Shown here piece by piece: positions 43,421 to 52,674 of a DNA stretch of 64,000 bases. The stretch lies in NCBI RefSeq assembly GCF_014230355.1, contig NZ_JACLAX010000015.1:17429-81428 (forward strand). Direction: 5' to 3'. Both the position numbers and the translations under genes were made by a program. Positions within the stretch are counted from its first letter, which is position 1, and each line of letters starts with the position of its first letter. The stretch is from Novosphingobium piscinae. Lineage in GTDB: Bacteria; Pseudomonadota; Alphaproteobacteria; Sphingomonadales; Sphingomonadaceae. Under the pieces are notes generated by a model that searched no databases, had not been told where the DNA came from, and saw nothing but the letters and a program-made list of their open reading frames with translations.

Positions 43421-43882
43421 CTAACGGCTGAGCGCGCGGCGCAGGCCGAGCGGCGTCACGATCAGCGCGAGCAGCGCTCCATAGACCATCTTCAGCGCCA
43501 GGGCAGCGCTCGGGGACAGGGCGGAGAGCCCGGCCAGCCCCGCCAGCCCCGCCACCGCAGCCGTGCCCAGGACCACGCCCAGCACCGCCATCAGCAGCGC
43601 CCGCACGACCAGATTGCCCGGCAGCCGCCCCGGCGCACCCGCGGGCCGGATCCGCCCCGCCCGCACCGCGCGCCCCGCGATGGCGCCAGGCACCAGGGTG
43701 CTCATCAACGCGATCATGAAGCTTTGCGGGATGAAATCGAACACCCAGTAGCCCAGCCCCCAGACCTGCACCGGGTCCTGCCCGCGAAACACCAGCCAGA
43801 AGGCCGCGGCCGACAGCACGGTGTTGATCACCACCGAGACGAGCGTCTCGCGGCGGATATAGGTCACATGGTCCTGCGTCAT
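43421..43882 (-). CDS. Small integral membrane protein
   Basis: A 153-aa protein with about four membrane spans (VVINTVLSAAAFWLVF, FIPQSFMIALMSTLVPGAI, ALLMAVLGVVLGTAAV, KMVYGALLALIVTPLGL). I do not recognise a family with known function. Starts at ATG 43882 or GTG 43897/43903 are possible; GAGGG sits directly in front of the ATG. It lies between the regulator and the symporter, all leftward. Confidence 0.65.
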   Translation of the reverse strand: MTQDHVTYIRRETLVSVVINTVLSAAAFWLVFRGQDPVQVWGLGYWVFDFIPQSFMIALMSTLVPGAIAGRAVRAGRIRPAGAPGRLPGNLVVRALLMAVLGVVLGTAAVAGLAGLAGLSALSPSAALALKMVYGALLALIVTPLGLRRALSR

Positions 43883-44016
43883 GCCCTCACCTGTCACGTC
43901 CACCGGCGCCCGGCGCGCCTCCTCGCGCGCCGCCCGGCCGTCCCGCTGTTGTCAGGACACAGACCCGGCGACAAGCCCGTTTGGTGGATAGGCATCGTCC
44001 CCCCGGATCGACCGGC

Positions 44017-45357
44017 TCAGCCAATGGCCAGTTCGCCGGTCGCGTCCGCGTCATAGGCGGCGCGGTCGAGCAAGCCTTCGCGGCGCGCCACGATCACCGG
44101 GATCAGGATCTGCCCGGCTACGTTCACCGCGGTGCGGCCCATGTCGAGGATCGGGTCGATCGCCAGCAGCAGGCCGGCGCCCTCGAGCGGCAGGCCCAGC
44201 GTGGTGAGCGTCAGCGTGAGCATCACCAGCGCCCCGGTCACCCCCGCGGTCGCCGCAGAGCCGAGCACCGAGACCAGCACGATCAGCAGGTACTGCGCCG
44301 GGTCCAGCGTCAGGCCATAGAACTGCGCAATGAAGATCGCCGCGACGGCCGGATAGATCGCGGCGCATCCGTCCATCTTGGTGGTCGCCCCGACCGGCAC
44401 GGCAAAGGCGGCATAGGCCTCGGGCACGCCGAGGCGCTGGGTGGTGATGGCCTCGGCGACCGGCAGCGCCGCCACCGACGAGCGCGTCACGAAGGCCAGC
44501 TCGATCGCCGGCCACGCCTTGGCAAAGAAGCGCAGCGGGCTGAGGCCATGCGCCTTGAGCAGCAGCGGGTAGATCACGAACAGCACGATCCCGAGGCCGA
44601 GGTAGACCGCCAGCGCGAACTGGGCGATCGAGCCCAGCGTGTCCCAGCCATACTTGACCACGGCATTGCCGATCAGCCCGGCCGAACCGTAAGGCGCCAG
44701 CTGGACCAGCCAGCCGAGGAGGCGGCGCAGCACCACCAGGACCTGGCCGACCCCGTCGAGCAGCCGCTCGCCCGCCTCGCCGGAGCGCAGCGCGGCGAAA
44801 CCGAGGGCGATCGCCATGACCACGATCTGCAGCACATTGAATTCAAGCCCGGTCGATACGGCGCCCTCGGTCAGCTTGCTGCTCGCACTGAGGCCAAGGA
44901 AGTTGGCCGGAACCAGGCTGCGGGTAAAGTCGAGCCAGGTGCCGACGCTCTTGGGCGCCGTGGCGCTCGCCGCCGAGACGCCGGCGTGAACCCCGGGCTC
45001 GAGTGCGAGGCCCAGCGCGATCCCCGTGAGCACCGCCAGCAGCGCGGTCAGCGCGAACCACAGCAGGGTCTGCCCGGCCAGCCGCGCCGCGTTGTTCAAG
45101 GTCCGGAGCCGGGCGATGCTGGCGACGATCGCCGCGAAGATCAGCGGCGGCACCAGCACCTTGAGCAGTTGCACGAAACTGCTGCCGACCAGCGCGAGCA
45201 GCTGCGCGATGGCGTTGGGGCTGCCGTCGGCAGCCGGGCCGATCGCCCCGGCCGTCAGCCCCAGCACCAGCCCGGCGCCGATGCCGATCAGCACCCTGAG
45301 CCCGAAACTGGCGCGCCGCGGCGGGGCCGGCGTCGCGGGATTGGCGGTTGCAGACAT
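44017..45357 (-). CDS. DAACS-family dicarboxylate/amino acid:cation symporter
   Basis: A 446-aa secondary transporter of the GltP/DctA class. It has eight or more membrane segments, the serine-rich hairpin (FVTRSSVAALPVAEA), ATTKMDGCAAIYPAVAAIFIA, and the substrate/ion motif DPILDMGRTAVNVAGQ. The substrate (glutamate, aspartate, succinate or other) is not readable. The last polar residue of that motif is Gln; I cannot judge the effect on ion coupling. The ATG at 45357 has AAGGAG about 8 nt upstream. Confidence 0.9.
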   Translation of the reverse strand: MSATANPATPAPPRRASFGLRVLIGIGAGLVLGLTAGAIGPAADGSPNAIAQLLALVGSSFVQLLKVLVPPLIFAAIVASIARLRTLNNAARLAGQTLLWFALTALLAVLTGIALGLALEPGVHAGVSAASATAPKSVGTWLDFTRSLVPANFLGLSASSKLTEGAVSTGLEFNVLQIVVMAIALGFAALRSGEAGERLLDGVGQVLVVLRRLLGWLVQLAPYGSAGLIGNAVVKYGWDTLGSIAQFALAVYLGLGIVLFVIYPLLLKAHGLSPLRFFAKAWPAIELAFVTRSSVAALPVAEAITTQRLGVPEAYAAFAVPVGATTKMDGCAAIYPAVAAIFIAQFYGLTLDPAQYLLIVLVSVLGSAATAGVTGALVMLTLTLTTLGLPLEGAGLLLAIDPILDMGRTAVNVAGQILIPVIVARREGLLDRAAYDADATGELAIG

Positions 45358-45535
45358 GACGGGCTCCTTCCGGCAGGCTGAGCGGGGGGGGGCTACCGGG
45401 CACACCCCTGCCCGGCCGGTCAGGAAAGGTGCCACGCCGCGCGCCGCATGCAAGATGCCTTGTCTGCGGGGGATAGTAGGAAAACTGGCAGCCGGACGGG
45501 CGGTCGCGCCCGCCGCGGCACGCCGTGCCGGCGGG

Positions 45536-46696
45536 CTACAGCGCCTCGACGATCGTCACGTTGGCGATTCCCCCGCCCTCGCACACCGCCTGCAGGCCAA
45601 AGCGCTGGCCGCGTGCCCGCAGCGCATGGACCAGCGTGGTCATCAGCTTGGTCCCGGTCGCGCCCAGCGGATGGCCCAGGGCGATGGCCCCACCGTTGAC
45701 ATTGAGCCGGGCCGGATCGGCCCCCAGCGCCTTGAGCCAGGCGAGCGGGACCGAGGCGAAGGCCTCGTTCACCTCGAACAGGTCGATGTCGTCAAGGGTC
45801 ATCCCGGCGCGGGCCAGGACCTTGCGGGTGGCGTTGATCGGCTCTTCCAGCATGATCACCGGATCGCCCGCGGTCACCCCCATCGCGACGATCCGGGCCA
45901 TCGGGGTCAGGCCATGGGCCTTGAGCGCAGCCTCGCTGACCACCAGCACGGCGCTGGCGCCATCACAGATCTGGCTGGCATTGGCGGCCGAGATCACTCC
46001 GTCCTCGCTCAGCAGCTTGACCGCGGCGATCGATTCCAGCGTGGCATCGGCGCGGATCCCCTCGTCGCGGCTGTGCATCCCGCCTCCCACGGCCAGCGGC
46101 ACGATCTCTTGCGCGAAGGCCCCGGCCGCAGTCGCGGCTGCGGCCCGCTGGTGGCTTTGCAGGGCAAAGCTGTCGAGCGTCTCGCGATCGAGTCCGTACT
46201 TGCGCGCGAGCATCTCGGCGCCCTCGAACTGGCTGAAACCGCTGACCCCGTAGCGCTGCAGGATGCGCGGCGAGAACGGGCCGATGCCGACCCCTTCGGC
46301 CGCGTGGAAGGTGATGTTCGAGAACATCGGCACCCGGGTCATGCTCTCGGCGCCCGCCGCGACAACCATGTCCTGGGTGCCGCTCATCACCGCCTGGGCG
46401 GCGAACTGGAGGCACTGCTGGCTGGATCCGCACTGCCGGTCAACCGTGACCGCGGGCACGCTGTCGGGCAGCTTCGAGGCCAGCACCGCGTTGCGGGCAA
46501 AGGCGAAGCCCTGCTCGCCGGCCTGGGTGACGCAGCCGAGCACCACGTCCTCGATCGCCGCCGGATCGATCCCGCTGCGATCGACCAGCGCGTTGAGCAC
46601 CTCGCCCGCCATGTCGGCGGGATGCCAGCCGGCCAGTGCGCCCTTGCGTTTGCCCCCGGCGGTGCGGACGGCCTCGACGATGTAGGCGGTGCTCAT
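45536..46696 (-). CDS. Acetyl-CoA C-acyltransferase (thiolase)
   Basis: A 386-aa thiolase that cleaves or condenses acyl-CoA with acetyl-CoA. The acyl-enzyme Cys is in VDRQCGSSQQ (~89), the catalytic His in GGAIALGHPLGATG, and the C-terminal Cys in CEGGGIANVTI. It could act in beta-oxidation or acetoacetyl-CoA metabolism. It diverges from a TetR regulator over a 126-bp gap with a palindrome, so the two are probably linked: TetR proteins often repress the neighbouring acyl-CoA enzyme. Confidence 0.93.
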   Translation of the reverse strand: MSTAYIVEAVRTAGGKRKGALAGWHPADMAGEVLNALVDRSGIDPAAIEDVVLGCVTQAGEQGFAFARNAVLASKLPDSVPAVTVDRQCGSSQQCLQFAAQAVMSGTQDMVVAAGAESMTRVPMFSNITFHAAEGVGIGPFSPRILQRYGVSGFSQFEGAEMLARKYGLDRETLDSFALQSHQRAAAATAAGAFAQEIVPLAVGGGMHSRDEGIRADATLESIAAVKLLSEDGVISAANASQICDGASAVLVVSEAALKAHGLTPMARIVAMGVTAGDPVIMLEEPINATRKVLARAGMTLDDIDLFEVNEAFASVPLAWLKALGADPARLNVNGGAIALGHPLGATGTKLMTTLVHALRARGQRFGLQAVCEGGGIANVTIVEAL

Positions 46697-46789
46697 GAAC
46701 GTGTCCCCTTGTGGCAGGTTGGGGTTGGCGGCTGCTACCGGCGCAGTGTCGCGCGTGGTGCGCCGACCGCAACCCATGCGTAAAGACTA

Positions 46790-46801
46790 TACTCACGAGT
46801 A
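46790..46801. promoter_or_regulatory. Candidate TetR operator between thiolase and regulator
   Basis: TACTCACGAGTA is an inverted repeat (TACTC, 2-bp spacer, GAGTA) in the AT-richest part of the divergent promoter. It lies 22 bp before the regulator ATG and 94 bp before the thiolase start. TetR-family repressors usually bind such short palindromes in their own divergent promoter. Inference. Confidence 0.5.
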
Positions 46802-46822
46802 ACTTGTATTCCACAGCGTCGC

Positions 46823-47476
46823 ATGTCAACAGCGGACCAGCCGGCCACCGGAGCGACCTTGAACGATCTGGACTCCCCCTTCCCCACCGCCCGCCAGCGC
46901 AGCCGCGAGCGCGCGGCGAAGCGCGAAGCGGTGCTGCGCGCCGCGGTGCGGATGTTCAACGAGCGCGGCTTCCACCAGACCTCGCTCGATGATGTGGCGG
47001 CGCGGCTGGGCGTATCCAAGCCGACGATCTACCACTATCTGGGCAACAAGGATCAGGTCCTACTCGAGTGCGTCAAGCTGGGCCTGACGCAGCTGCTTGA
47101 TGCTGCTGCGGCCTCGCGCGCGCTGCCGGGGACCGGCGCGGACCGGCTGGTGACCTTCCTGACCCGCTATGCCGAGATCAACATGGACGATTTCGGCCGC
47201 TGTGTGGTGCGCACCCGCGACGAGGCGCTCGAACCCGACAGCCGCACGAAGTTCCGCGCGCTGAAGCGGCAGATCGACGACCAGCTACGCGGTCTGATCG
47301 CCGATGGCATGGCCGACGGCTCGCTCGCCCCGGGCGATCCCAAGCTGCTCGGCTTCGCCCTCGCCGGCGCGCTCAACTGGATCGGACACTGGCATGAGCC
47401 AACCGGAGCGCTGGCCCCGAACGACATCGCCCGCCAACTCGTCACAACTCTTGCCCGGGGCTTTCTGCCACGCTGA
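46823..47476 (+). CDS. TetR/AcrR-family repressor
   Basis: A 217-aa regulator. An extended N-terminus (~30 aa) precedes the TetR HTH (REAVLRAAVRMFNERGFHQT, LDDVAARLGVSKPTIYHYLG). The C-terminal ligand domain (~90-210; TRYAEINMDDFGRC, GFALAGALNWIGHWH) resembles repressors that sense acyl-CoA or fatty-acid-type ligands. Its likely target is the divergent thiolase gene and itself through the palindrome at 46790. Confidence 0.88.
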   Translation: MSTADQPATGATLNDLDSPFPTARQRSRERAAKREAVLRAAVRMFNERGFHQTSLDDVAARLGVSKPTIYHYLGNKDQVLLECVKLGLTQLLDAAAASRALPGTGADRLVTFLTRYAEINMDDFGRCVVRTRDEALEPDSRTKFRALKRQIDDQLRGLIADGMADGSLAPGDPKLLGFALAGALNWIGHWHEPTGALAPNDIARQLVTTLARGFLPR

Positions 47477-47529
47477 ACGTGCCTGCAACGCGGCGGGATC
47501 GCGGGCGGCCACCTGACGCCTACGCAGGG

Positions 47530-48471
47530 CTACAGCCTGATCCGCAAACCCAGGGACGCCGTCGTCGCGTCGCCGCCAAGCGCGCCGCTGGTGCGCCTGA
47601 CCTCGGCATCGAGCCACCAATGACGCGCGATCCCGAAGGTCCCGGTCAGGCCCACTTCGCTCCACCCGTCGGGCGTCCGGAGGCCGAGCAGGCCACCGTC
47701 CGATCCTTGGCCCGGCGGTCCCGGGGTCATGCCGGGGACAGTCATCAGCCTTGTGCCGCTGTTGCTTGACCGGAAGTGTTCGACATTGATCGCGATCTGC
47801 GACCGCCCCGTCCGACCCAGCGTCTGCTCAAGCCGGATGGCGCCGCTTCCGGTCACGGCGCGCTCTGCCACCAGCAGGTCCCGGGGCGCACCACGAACCA
47901 GCGCATGCCGGAGACTGCGGGTCGCGGCATAGCCGACAAAGGCGGTACCCAGCAGCGCGGTACGGTCGCTCAACCACAGGCGTCGACCGCCCCGCGCACC
48001 GAAGGCAAGATAGCCGGTGCCGTTGCCGACCATGCTTGGCCGCGAACCCGCGGGCGTGGTGACCATTCCGAACCGTTGCTGCCCCCCCGAAAGGTACAGA
48101 TCGGCGAACCAGTCGCCCCAGACCCGGCCCGCGCCGAGCGATGCGATCGTGAAGGTGGAAGGCAGCGCCGCATCGACCTGCTGGATCGCGCTCTTGTAGA
48201 AGGTGAGCCCGCCACGCAGATACCAGTCGTTCTGGTAGCGGGTGACGGAGACAGTGGCATAGGGGCTGTCTGGCAGGTCCTGCCGCACGATGTAACCTGC
48301 AGCAGCCCCGGCAAGCCAGGCCACTGCGGCGCGCGGCTGGATCGGCGTGGCCACCCCGGCAACCTCCTCGAACGAGGTGGACGCGGCGGACGCGGCGTCC
48401 TGCGCGGCGTCCTGCGCGGCGACCGGGCTGGCGATCAGCAGCGCCGGTACGGCTGCCAGTCGACGCATCAT
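47530..48471 (-). CDS. Predicted outer-membrane beta-barrel protein
   Basis: A 313-aa protein with a signal peptide (LAAVPALLIASPVAAQ). The remainder shows alternating hydrophobic/polar strands with aromatic girdle residues (SPYATVSVTRYQNDWYLRGG, WFADLYLSGGQQRFGM, WWLDAEVRRTSGALGG), ending with TASLGLRIRL. This suggests a 10-14-stranded barrel. I do not recognise the family. The ATG overlaps the stop of the kinase at 48468 (ATGA), so it is cotranscribed with the kinase and T4SS operon, and may be an envelope partner of it. Confidence 0.65.
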   Translation of the reverse strand: MMRRLAAVPALLIASPVAAQDAAQDAASAASTSFEEVAGVATPIQPRAAVAWLAGAAAGYIVRQDLPDSPYATVSVTRYQNDWYLRGGLTFYKSAIQQVDAALPSTFTIASLGAGRVWGDWFADLYLSGGQQRFGMVTTPAGSRPSMVGNGTGYLAFGARGGRRLWLSDRTALLGTAFVGYAATRSLRHALVRGAPRDLLVAERAVTGSGAIRLEQTLGRTGRSQIAINVEHFRSSNSGTRLMTVPGMTPGPPGQGSDGGLLGLRTPDGWSEVGLTGTFGIARHWWLDAEVRRTSGALGGDATTASLGLRIRL

Positions 48472-50534
48472 GCGGCCGACCGCAGGGCCGGCTCGAACCC
48501 GCGTGGCAGCACCAGCCGGGTGGTGAAGCCGTCGGCGCGCTGCTCAAAATCGATATCCCCGCCGTGGGCCCGCGCAATCGACCGGCAGACCGCCAGGCCG
48601 ATGCCACTTCCCGGCAACCCCGAGCGCACCGCAGCCGGGCTTCGGTAAAAGGGCTCGAACACCCGTTCCTGCTCGGCCTGGTCGATACCGGGCCCCTGAT
48701 CGACGATTTCCGCGATGGCGTGATCCACGTCCTGGCGGATCCGCACCTTGGCGCCACCACCATACTTGATGGCGTTTTCCAGCAGGTTCACCAGCAGCCG
48801 GTGCATCCCGACCGGATCAACCTCCACCGGGACCGGACCTGTGGCGACGAATTCGACCGTGCCGCCCAGGACCGACACGCCTTCGACCGAATGCCGGATC
48901 AGCTCGGTCAGGTCACGCGGCTCACGCGGCCCGGGGGTCGAGGCATCGCGGATGAAGGTAATGACCTGGCTGATCAGCATCTCCATGTCCTCGACCTCCC
49001 GACGCAGACCATCCTGCTGGTCCTCGGGGACGTTTTCGATCCGGAAGCGCAGGCGCGTCAGCGGAGTCCTGAGATCGTGGCTGATCGCCCCGACCATGGC
49101 GGTGCGATCATCGACGAAGGCGCGCAGACGGTTGCGCATCAGGTTGAAGGCATGGGCGGCACGGCCGATTTCAGCGGGTCCAGACAGCGGACCGATGGTC
49201 GCTGACGGATCGCGCCCCAGCGCCTCGGCCGCCTGGACGAACCCCTCCAGCGGACCAATGATGCGACGCACGAAAATCCAGGCTGCAGGACCGACCAGCG
49301 CGAGCGACAGCAGGAACCAGGCGAACACGCGCCGCTGCCACGTGGTGGGAAAGGATTCCGCCCGGGGTGCCACGGCGGCCCAGGTCCCGTCGGGGTTGCG
49401 CACGGCGGCAACGAAATCGCCTTCGATGAAGGGCGGTGTGGTGAAGGCGAACCATCCGTTCGCACGCCGGAAGGGCAGCGCCTGCGGACGGCCGCGCGGC
49501 GGCGTGGCGGGCCGGGCGGTGGCGTTCGCGCTGCGCACCGCGCCCCCCAGTGGCGGCGGCTGGACGACCGGGATGGCTGCCGGATCGACGTCGCTGCGAA
49601 GGGGGATGGCATCCTCGGCCACCGGGTTCGACCGCGCCTTGCCGGCAGGCGCCGGGACAGACTGGACCGGCCGGGCGAGGTCAGGCAAGGCAAGGGCCTC
49701 CGGAGACAATCCGGGCGTCCGGATCAACGGCTGCGATCCGGCCATAAACCCTATGCCCGCGGGCGCTCGAGGTGCCCCCGGGATGCCAGCGGCGCCCGGC
49801 CCCGCCCCCTCGGCCCGCGCTCCAGCGGTCTGGACGACCGGACCCGCCGGTCCGCTCGCCGGCCGGGCATCGGGCCCGCCGGACGGACGCGATCCCGGGG
49901 TCTGGGGCGCCGCCGCCCCGGGCATGCGGGCCTCGGGACTGCGTCCCCCCGGAAACCCGCCACCCGGAAACCCGCCGCCCGGACCACCTCCACCAGGGAA
50001 GCCGCCACCTGGCGGGAACCCCCCGCCCGGTCCGATCCCGGGCGGAATGCCACCCGGCGGTGGCCCACCCGGGATAACCTGAGCCTCGGCGCGCGGAACC
50101 AGCCAGCCCACTGCCTCCGACCGCTTCGGAGCGGGCAACCGGGGGGCACTGTCCGGACCGGCCACGCCCCCCACGGGAAGCAGGGTGTAGAACGCGAGGA
50201 TCACCTCGTCGGGGCGACGGCCCAAACGACGCGCCAGCGCATCGCGCGAACTCGGGGAGACCAGCCAGCCCGATCCCGACAGGTCAGGCGGCCCCGCCAT
50301 CGTGGTGATCTCGAGCCGGTCGGAGCCCGATCCGCTCGCGAGGACCGAGGCGACCTCGCCCAGGTCCCAGCGCTGTTGCGGCGCCGGAGGGATGATGACG
50401 GTCAGAGCGAGAGTGACGACCTGCGCCACCAGCAGAACCAGCGCGATCAGGATCATCAGTTGCAGCCCGAGAGGCAGGCTGACGCGTCGCCACGGTCGTT
50501 GTCGAGCCATTCCTGAAATCCCGTGCTCTGTCAC
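48468..50534 (-). CDS. Sensor histidine kinase with Pro/Gly-rich periplasmic domain (T4SS-linked)
   Basis: A 688-aa kinase. A membrane span at ~24-50 is followed by a very long extracytoplasmic region (~50-405) that contains a low-complexity Pro/Gly tract (~155-200; repeats of FPGGG) and Ala/Pro linkers. After a second span (VFAWFLLSLALVGPAAW) come HAMP, H box AISHDLRTPLTRL (~H486), N box LLENAIKYG and G box SGIGLAVCRSI. GTG 50534 has GGAAG 7 nt upstream. It is at the end of the virB operon, 29 bp after virB11. The partner is probably the regulator at 58475. Confidence 0.88.
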   Translation of the reverse strand: MTEHGISGMARQRPWRRVSLPLGLQLMILIALVLLVAQVVTLALTVIIPPAPQQRWDLGEVASVLASGSGSDRLEITTMAGPPDLSGSGWLVSPSSRDALARRLGRRPDEVILAFYTLLPVGGVAGPDSAPRLPAPKRSEAVGWLVPRAEAQVIPGGPPPGGIPPGIGPGGGFPPGGGFPGGGGPGGGFPGGGFPGGRSPEARMPGAAAPQTPGSRPSGGPDARPASGPAGPVVQTAGARAEGAGPGAAGIPGAPRAPAGIGFMAGSQPLIRTPGLSPEALALPDLARPVQSVPAPAGKARSNPVAEDAIPLRSDVDPAAIPVVQPPPLGGAVRSANATARPATPPRGRPQALPFRRANGWFAFTTPPFIEGDFVAAVRNPDGTWAAVAPRAESFPTTWQRRVFAWFLLSLALVGPAAWIFVRRIIGPLEGFVQAAEALGRDPSATIGPLSGPAEIGRAAHAFNLMRNRLRAFVDDRTAMVGAISHDLRTPLTRLRFRIENVPEDQQDGLRREVEDMEMLISQVITFIRDASTPGPREPRDLTELIRHSVEGVSVLGGTVEFVATGPVPVEVDPVGMHRLLVNLLENAIKYGGGAKVRIRQDVDHAIAEIVDQGPGIDQAEQERVFEPFYRSPAAVRSGLPGSGIGLAVCRSIARAHGGDIDFEQRADGFTTRLVLPRGFEPALRSAA

Positions 50535-50563
50535 CTGACTGCTTCCATCGCTGATTGGCCGGG

Positions 50564-51547
50564 TCAGTCAACCAGTTCGCGGGCACTGCGGATATCGACG
50601 ATGCTGCGTTCGCCACCACTGCGTTCCAGCTGGACCACCAGATCTATCACGCTGGCCGCATAGTGCAGCGTCTCGCCGCGCGAGAGGCCGAGACCGGCCT
50701 GCATGGCCATGAGGGCCAGCTGATCAAGCGCGCCGCGGCAGGTGTTGGCATGGACCGTGGAGAGCGATCCGGGATGGCCCGTGTTGACCGCACGCAGGAA
50801 GGTGATGGCCTCGGCCCCGCGCAGTTCCCCCAGGACGATGCGGTCCGGGCGGAGCCGGAGGCTGGCTTGCAGGAGATCGTCGGCACTGACCTGCGCTTCC
50901 CCCAGCATGCCCTTGACCGCGACGAGACCCAGCGCATTGGGCTGGGACAGACGGATTTCGGGCGTATCCTCCACCACCACCAGCCGCTCCGCCGGATCCA
51001 CGGCGCGCAGCAGGGCATTGATGAAGGTGGTCTTGCCGCTCGAGGTCCCTCCCGCCACCAGAATGGTCCGGCGTTCCTTCACCTGCTGGGTCAGCCAGAC
51101 CAGCGGATCGGCCAGGTCTCCGGCGGGAAGGACCAGCGGGCCGCGTCCCTGTCCGAGCCGGGGCCGCCATGCCTCGAGCGGTACGTCGACGGCGCGATGG
51201 CGACGGATGGCCAGCGCCCAGCCCGCCCGGGTCGCCGGCGGCGCGACGAACTGCACGCGTGCGCCGTCCGGCAGGGTGGCAGCCAGCAGGGGCTGTTCGC
51301 GGGTAATGCCCTGGCAGGTCACCCGCGCCACCTGCTCGGCCAACCGGCGCAGCAGCCGATCGTCGATGTCCGGAGCCTCGTGGCACGACATCCGGCCCGC
51401 TCCAGCCGTCTCCACCCAGACCTCGCCGGCGCGGTTGACCAGCACCTCGCAGACATCGGGCGGCTCGAGAAACCGGCGCAGCGGGGCCAGATAGGCCGAC
51501 AGGAACACGTCGCTGCCGAGCGGGTCCGCGGTCGCGGCAAGCCTCAC
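50564..51547 (-). CDS. virB11: VirB11-type secretion ATPase
   Basis: A 327-aa hexameric traffic ATPase at the inner membrane that powers pilus assembly or substrate passage. It has Walker A GGTSSGKTT (~166-174), the Asp box VVEDTPEI, Walker B VLGELRGAE, and the His box GHPGSLSTVHAN, all in the VirB11/TrbB spacing. The GTG start overlaps the virB10 stop (GTGA). Confidence 0.92.
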   Translation of the reverse strand: MRLAATADPLGSDVFLSAYLAPLRRFLEPPDVCEVLVNRAGEVWVETAGAGRMSCHEAPDIDDRLLRRLAEQVARVTCQGITREQPLLAATLPDGARVQFVAPPATRAGWALAIRRHRAVDVPLEAWRPRLGQGRGPLVLPAGDLADPLVWLTQQVKERRTILVAGGTSSGKTTFINALLRAVDPAERLVVVEDTPEIRLSQPNALGLVAVKGMLGEAQVSADDLLQASLRLRPDRIVLGELRGAEAITFLRAVNTGHPGSLSTVHANTCRGALDQLALMAMQAGLGLSRGETLHYAASVIDLVVQLERSGGERSIVDIRSARELVD

Positions 51548-52668
51548 GGCGCGACCCCGGAGAAGTCGAGGTCCCGGGCCGTGAAGACGCGGACCGGCTG
51601 GCCCTGGGCGACCCGGATGGTGGGCGGGATCTGCGCATCGCGCTGGGCCGCCACGCTTGCGGCGCTCTGGCTGTTGCTGGTGATCAGCAGCCCGGCCGCC
51701 CCGCCGCTGGCGATGGCGCCCAGACCGCCGATGACCGAGAGGAGGGACGCGGCCCCGAAACGCTTGAAGAAGTGACCGGAAACCTCACCCGACAGCCCGG
51801 ACCGACCGGAAAACTCGACCGCAGGTGAGGCCAGCGCCACCGAAACCCCGTCCGGCCGGATCAGCCGCGTCCAGATCACATAGGCCCGGGTCTGCCCGGC
51901 AGCGAGGCCGCTCTTGTACTGCCCGATCAACCGGGACGAGCGCGGTACCAGCACGCGGCGGCCATCGAACGATTTCACGTCCACGCTGACCACTGCGCGG
52001 ACATAGCCGGGCAGGTCCGAATCGATCGCGGTCTCGAGGATCGCCGGGATCAGCGTGCCCTGGGTGACGGTGTTGGTCGGGTCGGCCATACGCGTCGCAC
52101 TGGCGATCTCGCCCCCCGTGGTCGCGAGCCGTGAACCGAAGGCCTCGTTCTCGCTGAGGGGCCCGGCCTGCCCCGGTGCGGGGCCGGCCGCCGCCCGGAC
52201 CGCCGCGCTGGGTCCGGCCGGTTCGGCGAGGGATGACGTATCGTAGACCATCACCGGGGCGACGGCCGGCGCCGGGAAGCCGGCGGCCTGGCCCGGCGGC
52301 TGGGCGAGTACGGCCGCCTGTGCGGGTGTGGGGGGCATGGCCTGGACCGCGAGGGCCGGCTCGGCCTGACCGCGGTCGGGCTGCTCCGGGTCGGTGGGTT
52401 GAGCTGTCGCCGCCGTGCCCGAGGACCGGTCCGGCGCGCCGGCCCCGCTGCGCGGCGCGGGGGCGCTGCGCAAGCCGGTGAAGGTCACCGCCCCGAGCAG
52501 CGCAGCGATCGTCACGCCCAGCAGCAGACCTCCGCGATCCTTGCGCCGGGCATCGCCCGCGACGACGGGAAAGGCATTGCGGCTGGCTTTGTCCAGGGCC
52601 TCATCGGTCAATCCGGTGCGCGGATCGACGTCAAACAGCGGGAAGCGCTCGTGGCTGAGATCTCCCAT
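51544..52668 (-). CDS. virB10: VirB10-type core complex protein
   Basis: A 374-aa protein that spans the envelope in the T4SS core. N-terminal cytoplasmic tail, one membrane span (GLLLGVTIAALLGAVTF), a Pro/Ala-rich periplasmic stretch, then the conserved TrbI/VirB10 domain (QGTLIPAILETAIDSDLPGY, VPRSSRLIGQYKSGL, ARAYVIW-type strands, then FKRFGAASLLSVIGGLG for the antenna helices). It overlaps virB11 by 4 bp and is 6 bp after virB9. Confidence 0.92.
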   Translation of the reverse strand: MGDLSHERFPLFDVDPRTGLTDEALDKASRNAFPVVAGDARRKDRGGLLLGVTIAALLGAVTFTGLRSAPAPRSGAGAPDRSSGTAATAQPTDPEQPDRGQAEPALAVQAMPPTPAQAAVLAQPPGQAAGFPAPAVAPVMVYDTSSLAEPAGPSAAVRAAAGPAPGQAGPLSENEAFGSRLATTGGEIASATRMADPTNTVTQGTLIPAILETAIDSDLPGYVRAVVSVDVKSFDGRRVLVPRSSRLIGQYKSGLAAGQTRAYVIWTRLIRPDGVSVALASPAVEFSGRSGLSGEVSGHFFKRFGAASLLSVIGGLGAIASGGAAGLLITSNSQSAASVAAQRDAQIPPTIRVAQGQPVRVFTARDLDFSGVAP

Positions 52669-52674
52669 GGCGGC

